From contig JAHHSZ010000063.1 of assembly GCA_020024915.1 (NCBI GenBank), positions 1 through 10,607 of the forward strand: DNA of 10,607 bases, read 5' to 3'. Source of the DNA: Fusobacterium sp. (GTDB taxonomy: Bacteria > Fusobacteriota > Fusobacteriia > Fusobacteriales > Fusobacteriaceae). A program made the position numbers and the translations under genes. The notes under the pieces were generated by a model that saw only the letters and a program-made list of their open reading frames with translations, had not been told where the DNA came from and searched no databases. Shown here in pieces: positions 6,436-10,607 of the stretch. Position 1 is the first letter of the stretch, and each line of letters starts with the position of its first letter.

Positions 6436-8154
6436 ATGAAATTTTTAAAAGCAATAAAAAATTTTTTGTTAAAAGTTTTACTTTTTATTATAAAAGAGTT
6501 TTTTTCTTTTATAATAAAGTTTTTCTTGGCATTGTTTGTGATGGCAATTATACTGGGCGGGGTGCTAAAATACTCATCTAAAGAGAGTGAGAGTGTAATA
6601 AAAAATGGGAGTTATATAGAGATTGATTTAGGAAAGGAGTATCCTGAAAGATTGGAAAATCTACCTAAATTTTTATTAAAAGGAGAGAGTAACTTCTATT
6701 CACTTTTGACAAAATTAGATGGGATAAATAGAGATGAAAAGATAGAGGGAGTTTTATTAAAGGTGGATAATCTATCTTTAGATAGAGCTCAGATAGAGGA
6801 ATTGGGAAGTAGATTGGATAGATTGAGAGAGAATGGAAAAAAAGTGATAGTCTATGGTGTGGAGTTGAACAATAGAAACTACTCATTAGCTCTACATGGA
6901 AATGAAATTTATATGCCTGGAACAATGAGTGCAAATGTAAATATAACTGGGTACTATAGTCAATTGGCTTATTACAAGGGACTTGCAGATAGATTGGGAG
7001 TTAAGTTCAATGTTATTCATGTAGGAGATTATAAGTCTTATGGAGAGAACTTTACTAAAAATACAATGTCTAAAGAGTATAGAGAGAATATTGTAAGGTT
7101 AAATGATAAGATATACAGCAACTTTATTGATAAGATTTCTGATAGAAGAAAGGTAAATAAAGAGTTGATAGATAGTAAAATTTTAGCTGGTGACTTTGTT
7201 TTCTCAGAGCCTTATCAAATGAAAAAATTTAATTTGATAGATGAATTTGCTTATGAAGAGGAGATAAAAAGAGCGATAGGAGAAGATAAAATAGTAGCAT
7301 TTTCAAACTATCAAGAGAACACTCAGATTTCAAAAGATAGGATAGCTATAATATATGCTGAAGGAACTATTGTTTTAAATGGAGAGAAGGGTGGAATTGG
7401 AAACAGTATTTTTCCAGCTAGAATTTTTAATGAGTTAGAGAAAGCTAAAAAAGATAAATCTATAAAAGGGATTGTGTTGCGAATAAACTCTCCAGGAGGA
7501 TCAGCTTTAGCCTCAAATTTGATAAGTAATAGACTAAAAGAGATTAGCAAAGAGAAACCTGTATATATTTCTATTGGTGGAGTGGCTGCTTCAGGTGGAT
7601 ACTACATAGCAGCTAATGGGAATAAGATTTTTGCTGAAAAAGAGAGTATTACAGGATCAATAGGGGTGGTTAGTTTAATACCAAACTTTAATGAAATGAT
7701 GAAAAAGATAGATGTAAATGTGGAGAGTGTGAAAAAGGGAGAGTACTCAGATCTATTCTCATTGACTAAAAATTTTACAGCAGAAGATGAGGAAAAGATA
7801 TATGCATCAAGTGTGAAGGTATATAATGAGTTTTTAGATGTGGTAGCACAAGGAAGAGGTCTGGATAGAGGTTATGTTCATACAATAGCACAAGGAAAAG
7901 TATGGCTCGGAGAAGAGGGAAAAGAGTTGGGCTTAGTAGATGAGATAGGGGGATTGGAAGATACAATCTCATCACTGGCTAAGGAGTTAAACTTAGAAAA
8001 TTATAGCTGTGTGGAGATAGTAGAGAGTGATAGTATAAATAATGTGATCAAAGAATATATTCCATTCAAAACATTTTTTAAAGAAATTTCAAATATTTCA
8101 TATGAGAGAGAATTGTATTTTAAACCAATTTACTTTTTTCCATACAATATTTAG
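6436..8154 (+). CDS. sppA: Signal peptide peptidase SppA, 67K type
   Basis: A 572-residue membrane-anchored serine protease of family S49 that degrades cleaved signal peptides in the inner membrane. The N-terminus is basic and strongly hydrophobic (about 10-45) and serves as the membrane anchor. It has the tandem S49 layout of the E. coli-type long form: the N-terminal repeat supplies the general base lysine K200 in HVGDYKSYGENFT, and the C-terminal repeat supplies the nucleophile S386 in GGVAASGGYYIAA. Further hallmarks are LRINSPGGSALAS (348-360), ESITGSIGVV (403-412) and GLVDEIGG (499-506). The length matches the roughly 600-residue long form rather than the 300-residue short one. The ATG follows AGGTGG. 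It has a good promoter upstream and a bulged hairpin at the stop codon that may terminate it. Confidence 0.96.
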   Translation: MKFLKAIKNFLLKVLLFIIKEFFSFIIKFFLALFVMAIILGGVLKYSSKESESVIKNGSYIEIDLGKEYPERLENLPKFLLKGESNFYSLLTKLDGINRDEKIEGVLLKVDNLSLDRAQIEELGSRLDRLRENGKKVIVYGVELNNRNYSLALHGNEIYMPGTMSANVNITGYYSQLAYYKGLADRLGVKFNVIHVGDYKSYGENFTKNTMSKEYRENIVRLNDKIYSNFIDKISDRRKVNKELIDSKILAGDFVFSEPYQMKKFNLIDEFAYEEEIKRAIGEDKIVAFSNYQENTQISKDRIAIIYAEGTIVLNGEKGGIGNSIFPARIFNELEKAKKDKSIKGIVLRINSPGGSALASNLISNRLKEISKEKPVYISIGGVAASGGYYIAANGNKIFAEKESITGSIGVVSLIPNFNEMMKKIDVNVESVKKGEYSDLFSLTKNFTAEDEEKIYASSVKVYNEFLDVVAQGRGLDRGYVHTIAQGKVWLGEEGKELGLVDEIGGLEDTISSLAKELNLENYSCVEIVESDSINNVIKEYIPFKTFFKEISNISYERELYFKPIYFFPYNI

Positions 8155-8173
8155 AAATATGTTGGAAAATTTT
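8134..8173 (+). terminator. Possible terminator hairpin across the sppA stop
   Basis: TTTTCCA-ACA-TATTT, with single-base bulges at 8143 and 8147, pairs with AAATATGTTGGAAAA (8155-8169) across the TAG stop (8152-8154), followed by TTTT (8170-8173). The stem is AT-rich and bulged, so termination may be partial. Confidence 0.45.
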
Positions 8174-8191
8174 AAAAATATGTGATATAAT
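8162..8191 (+). promoter_or_regulatory. Extended -10 promoter of the YbaB-family gene
   Basis: TTGGAA (8162-8167), an 18-bp spacer and TATAAT (8186-8191) with a TGA extension (8183-8185). The -35 box lies in the right arm of the proposed sppA terminator hairpin. Confidence 0.7.
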
Positions 8192-8230
8192 CAATCTTAG
8201 GGAACAAAAATATCAGGAGGAGAAAATATA

Positions 8231-8587
8231 ATGGTAAGAAAATTAAAAGGTGGAAAAACATCACAAGGTGCAGGAAGCCAAATGAATATATTAAAACAAG
8301 CTCAAGCTATGCAACAACAAATGCTTTTAGTTCAAGAAGGGCTTAAAGAGAAAGAATTAACATCTTCAGTTGGCGGAGGAGCTGTTACTGTGAGAGTTAA
8401 TGGTCAAAAAGAGTTGTTAGAGATTAAATTGACTGATGATATAGTTAAAGAGGCAACTGAAGATAAAGAGATGTTAGAAGATCTAATAATTTCTGCTGTT
8501 AAAGAAGCCATGAGACAAGCTGATGAGTTAGCTGAGAATGAGATGGGAAAAGTAACTGGTGGAATAAATATACCAGGACTATTCTAA
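8231..8587 (+). CDS. ybaB: YbaB/EbfC family nucleoid-associated protein
   Basis: A 118-residue protein with the YbaB/EbfC plan: an N-terminal helix rich in Gln/Met (MNILKQAQAMQQQMLLVQEGL, positions 18-38), a central beta sheet (SSVGGGAVTVRVNGQKELLEIKLTD, about 45-69) and C-terminal helices (about 75-105) ending in the glycine-rich GKVTGGINIPGLF. Family members are homodimers that bind DNA and influence chromosome structure and gene expression. They usually sit between dnaX and recR; here neither neighbour is present, and the gene has its own promoter and terminator. An extra basic Gly/Lys-rich stretch of about 16 residues (MVRKLKGGKTSQGAGSQ) precedes the usual start. The ribosome binding site AGGAGG (8215-8220) supports the ATG at 8231 rather than M18. 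Confidence 0.94.
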   Translation: MVRKLKGGKTSQGAGSQMNILKQAQAMQQQMLLVQEGLKEKELTSSVGGGAVTVRVNGQKELLEIKLTDDIVKEATEDKEMLEDLIISAVKEAMRQADELAENEMGKVTGGINIPGLF

Positions 8588-8610
8588 TTCAGTTTTGATC
8601 AGAGATTTGG

Positions 8611-8646
8611 GGAGAGATAACTAGTAGGTTTATTTCTCCTTTTTTT
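8611..8646 (+). terminator. Rho-independent terminator after the YbaB-family gene
   Basis: GGAGAGATAA (8611-8620) pairs with TTATTTCTCC (8630-8639) with one G-U wobble and a 9-nt loop, followed by seven T's (8640-8646). Confidence 0.88.
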
Positions 8647-8670
8647 GAGTAAAAAAAAGTGTAAAATATA

Positions 8671-8679
8671 TGGTATAAT
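8671..8679 (+). promoter_or_regulatory. Extended -10 promoter of the choloylglycine hydrolase-family gene
   Basis: TGG followed by TATAAT (8674-8679). An A-rich tract (8651-8658) occupies the -35 region; the nearest TTGA-like box (8645) is too far at 23 bp. It is a likely extended -10 promoter independent of a strong -35. Confidence 0.65.
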
Positions 8680-8681
8680 AT

Positions 8682-8698
8682 TAGTAACGTACTTACTA
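8682..8698. repeat. Palindrome over the transcription start of the hydrolase gene
   Basis: TAGTAA (8682-8687), CGTAC, TTACTA (8693-8698): 6-bp arms around a 5-bp centre. It covers the expected start site and abuts the AGGAGG ribosome binding site, a position typical of an operator or a leader hairpin. Confidence 0.4.
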
Positions 8699-8712
8699 GG
8701 AGGAGATGAATT

Positions 8713-9813
8713 ATGAAAAAATTTTTAAAAACTGTATTGGGTGTTTTCTTGATTTTAGCAAGTAATGTACTTGCTTGTACAGGAATTACAGTAAAAACAG
8801 AGGATAATAAGATAATACAGGGGAGAACAATAGAGTATGGAGAGGGAAATCTAAATAGTAAATTGGTAATATCTCCAAGAGGAAAAGAGTATCAATCACT
8901 CACACCAGAGGGAAAATTTGAAGGTCATAAATGGAAAGCAAAATATGGTTTTGTAGGAGCATCTTTGATAAATGAATTATTTATTGGAGAAGGAATAAAT
9001 GAAGCTGGATTAAATGCAGGACTCTTCTATTTTCCACACTATGGAAGTTTAGCAAAATATGAGAAGAGTTCAGCTAAGAAATCCATTGTTGATATGCAAT
9101 TTGTGAGTTGGATTCTTTCAAATTTCTCTACTGTTGAAGATTTGAAAAAGGGATTAAAGGATATTAAAATAGTTAATGTAGCTTATGATGAGAAAGGAAA
9201 TCCATTGCCAACAGCACACTGGAGAGTTGGAGATGCTAATGGTGGGAATATAGTAATAGAGATTGTAAATAATGGAGAGGTAAAAATTCATGAAAATAAA
9301 GTCGGAGTTATCTCAAATTCACCAGACTATGAGTGGCATGTAAAAAATTTAAATAACTATGTTAATGCTTATGCAGGGAACGCACAGAGCTATGAATTAA
9401 ATGGACAAAAAATATTCTCATTTGGAGCTGGAACAGGAGCTTTAGGTCTTCCAGGAGATATAACTCCACCTTCAAGATTTATAAGAGCTTTTTATTTCCT
9501 ATCTACTATAAAACCAATAAATAATAGTAAAGAGGGAGTAGAGGAGGCTTTTCATATTTTAAATAACTTTGATATACCAATAGGAGTTGAGTATTCAAAG
9601 GAGCACAAGCAATATATACCAAAAGATCTTCTAAGTGCAACACAGTGGACAGCAATCAGTAGCTTAAACGATAGAGAGTTTTATTATAAAACTATGTATA
9701 ATAGTCAAATTAGAAAGGTAGATTTGAAAAAAATTGACTTCTCAACTGTAAAATATCAAGCTAATCCATTGGATAAAAAACCAGAGGAGAGCATAGAGGA
9801 GTTAGTTTTCTAA
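8713..9813 (+). CDS. Choloylglycine hydrolase / penicillin acylase-family Ntn hydrolase, secreted
   Basis: A 366-residue enzyme of the linear amide C-N hydrolase (Ntn) family, which includes bile salt hydrolases and penicillin V acylases. Residues 1-21 form a signal peptide ending VLA, whose removal exposes C22, the expected N-terminal nucleophile. Other active-site positions line up: R38 (GRTIEYG), N101 (GLNAG), N202 (ISNSPDYEWHVKNLNNY) and R255 (PPSRFIR). E41 stands where the Gram-positive enzymes have Asp. The signal peptide and the SNSPDYEWH...NLNNY form point to the Gram-negative branch, which acts in the periplasm or outside the cell. The substrate (conjugated bile acids, penicillin V, N-acyl signals) cannot be told from sequence. 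VLAC also resembles a lipobox. It has a strong ribosome binding site (AGGAGGAG) and its own promoter, with the YgjP-type gene 6 bp behind. Confidence 0.92.
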   Translation: MKKFLKTVLGVFLILASNVLACTGITVKTEDNKIIQGRTIEYGEGNLNSKLVISPRGKEYQSLTPEGKFEGHKWKAKYGFVGASLINELFIGEGINEAGLNAGLFYFPHYGSLAKYEKSSAKKSIVDMQFVSWILSNFSTVEDLKKGLKDIKIVNVAYDEKGNPLPTAHWRVGDANGGNIVIEIVNNGEVKIHENKVGVISNSPDYEWHVKNLNNYVNAYAGNAQSYELNGQKIFSFGAGTGALGLPGDITPPSRFIRAFYFLSTIKPINNSKEGVEEAFHILNNFDIPIGVEYSKEHKQYIPKDLLSATQWTAISSLNDREFYYKTMYNSQIRKVDLKKIDFSTVKYQANPLDKKPEESIEELVF

Positions 9814-9819
9814 GTAAAA

Positions 9820-10479
9820 ATGAAAATAAGGGTAACTAAGAAAAAAATAAAAAATATAATTATAAAAATTAATGATATGGGAGAAGTTTTAGTGTCTGCT
9901 CCTTTAAATGTTCCAAATTACTATATAGAAAAGGTATTGAAGGAAAAAGAGGAGTGGATAAGAGAGAGGTTAGAACTTCTGAGAAAAAGAGAGAAAAAAA
10001 TTGTACAGTATGATAGTGGAGAGATTTTCAGTTACTTGGGAAAGAGATATACAATAGAGATACAACACTCTACTAAAGAGTATTGTCAATTAAAAAATGA
10101 TAAATTTATAATATATTTAAAAGAGAATAGTTTTAAGAAAAGAAAAACTTTAATTAATACTTGGATCTGTGATAATTTTTGTCCTTTTATGATGGAACTC
10201 ACTATGAATATTAGTGAAAAGATAGGCTATACTCCTGAAGTTGTAAAATTTAGAGATATGAAAACTAGATGGGGATCTTGTAATTCTAAAAATAGGAGTA
10301 TAACATATAATTATCAGCTATATAAAAAGAGCAGAGAGATTATAGAGTATGTAGTTTTACATGAATTGTCACACATACCCTATCCACATCATCAAAAAAG
10401 TTTTTGGGATTTTGTAGAAAAATATATGCCAGACTGGAAAATCAGAAGAAAACTGTTGAAGGAGAGTAGTGATGAATAG
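9820..10479 (+). CDS. YgjP-like metal-dependent hydrolase (DUF45, M48-type zinc motif)
   Basis: A 219-residue cytoplasmic protein, since no signal peptide is seen. It carries the two hallmarks of the YgjP/DUF45 family. The first is MKTRWGSCNSK (147-157). The second is the zinc motif HELSH (181-185: H181, E182, H185) with a third histidine in PYPHHQKSFW, where H191 aligns with the usual NHS-x-x-FW position. Family members are predicted zinc metallopeptidases and their physiological substrates are unknown. The gene starts 6 bp after the stop of the secreted hydrolase and has no good ribosome binding site at normal spacing (a GAGGAG lies 18 nt upstream), so translation probably depends on ribosomes finishing the upstream gene. 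Its last codons overlap what looks like the start of a truncated next gene. Confidence 0.92.
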   Translation: MKIRVTKKKIKNIIIKINDMGEVLVSAPLNVPNYYIEKVLKEKEEWIRERLELLRKREKKIVQYDSGEIFSYLGKRYTIEIQHSTKEYCQLKNDKFIIYLKENSFKKRKTLINTWICDNFCPFMMELTMNISEKIGYTPEVVKFRDMKTRWGSCNSKNRSITYNYQLYKKSREIIEYVVLHELSHIPYPHHQKSFWDFVEKYMPDWKIRRKLLKESSDE

Positions 10480-10501
10480 TCAATTAAAAAGTAAGTACTA
10501 A
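10472..10501 (+). pseudogene. Possible truncated start of a downstream operon gene
   Basis: An ATG at 10472 overlaps the YgjP-type stop as ATGAATAG, the same 8-base overlap as between the LolC/E-type and LolD genes. It is preceded by AAGGAGAG (10459-10466) at good spacing. The frame reads MNSQLKSKY and stops at 10499-10501. This looks like the first codons of a lost gene, but a 9-codon frame can arise by chance. Confidence 0.35.
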
Positions 10502-10502
10502 T

Positions 10503-10577
10503 GATAGCTCTAGGAATAGATGTAAGCAGAAAATTACAATCATAATTTTCTGCTTCAAGTCCTATTGCAATCTTCAT
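10503..10577 (-). pseudogene. 5' fragment of an unidentified gene, reading left
   Basis: On the - strand, AGGAGA (10589-10584) and a 6-nt gap precede ATG at 10577, followed by MKIAIGLEAENYDCNFLLTS and a few more plausible residues. The frame stays open beyond about 10500, but there it runs antisense to the YgjP-type gene and gives low-complexity sequence, so real coding probably ends near 10500. I do not recognise the product. The well-placed ribosome binding site suggests a genuine gene start whose remainder is gone. The 13-bp inverted repeat lies within these codons. Confidence 0.4.
10524..10555. repeat. Perfect 13-bp inverted repeat with 6-nt loop
   Basis: AAGCAGAAAATTA (10524-10536), loop CAATCA, TAATTTTCTGCTT (10543-10555). 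No T tract follows on either strand, so it is not an ordinary intrinsic terminator. On the - strand it begins about 20 nt after the ATG at 10577. Confidence 0.8.
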
Positions 10578-10607
10578 AGTTCATCTCCTAAATATTAGTG
10601 TTCACAT

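Noticed and set aside
10524..10555. Intrinsic terminator
   Set aside because: The stem is strong, but neither strand has a run of T's after it.

Overview
The window is AT-rich (roughly one third G+C by eye), with tightly packed genes, AGGAGG-type ribosome binding sites and TATAAT -10 boxes. The genes suggest a low-G+C Gram-negative anaerobe, most likely a Fusobacterium or close relative. The grounds are a LolD-type lipoprotein-release ATPase and a secreted L,D-transpeptidase in an AT-rich genome, together with long-form Hpf, 67K-type SppA and a secreted choloylglycine-hydrolase-type enzyme. The genus is inferred from composition and gene content; no rRNA or tRNA gene is present.

Layout. (1) 39-3107, + strand: a decayed remnant of the MTA/SAH nucleosidase gene (mtnN), then an intact run of an aromatic-acid-exporter-family membrane protein, a LolC/E-type permease and a LolD-type ATPase whose start overlaps the permease stop by 8 bp. 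(2) 3147-3782: hpf as its own unit, closed by a strong hairpin terminator. (3) 3765-4866, - strand: a 5'-truncated MFS transporter remnant whose last codons lie inside the hpf terminator, and a secreted L,D-transpeptidase (YkuD_2 type) with a near-consensus promoter. (4) 4951-6362, + strand: a stand-alone OLD-family ATPase/TOPRIM protein, transcribed divergently from the transpeptidase; its true start is 5016. (5) 6380-8587: sppA and a YbaB/EbfC-family gene, each with its own promoter. (6) 8671-10479: a choloylglycine hydrolase/penicillin acylase-family enzyme followed 6 bp later by a YgjP-type metallohydrolase. (7) 10472-10607: what look like the 5' ends of two unidentified genes pointing at each other, with a 13-bp perfect inverted repeat between them.

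Most genes serve the cell envelope: lipoprotein release, peptidoglycan cross-linking, membrane proteolysis, small-molecule export and a secreted amidase. The OLD protein is the main accessory gene and a plausible defence or DNA-processing factor. Three places (39-258, 3765-4175, 10472-10577) carry broken genes, so the stretch has lost DNA repeatedly between functional genes. I see no CRISPR array, insertion sequence, attachment site or clearly undescribed multi-gene system. The only stretch over 300 bp without an intact gene (3740-4212) is mostly the MFS remnant.
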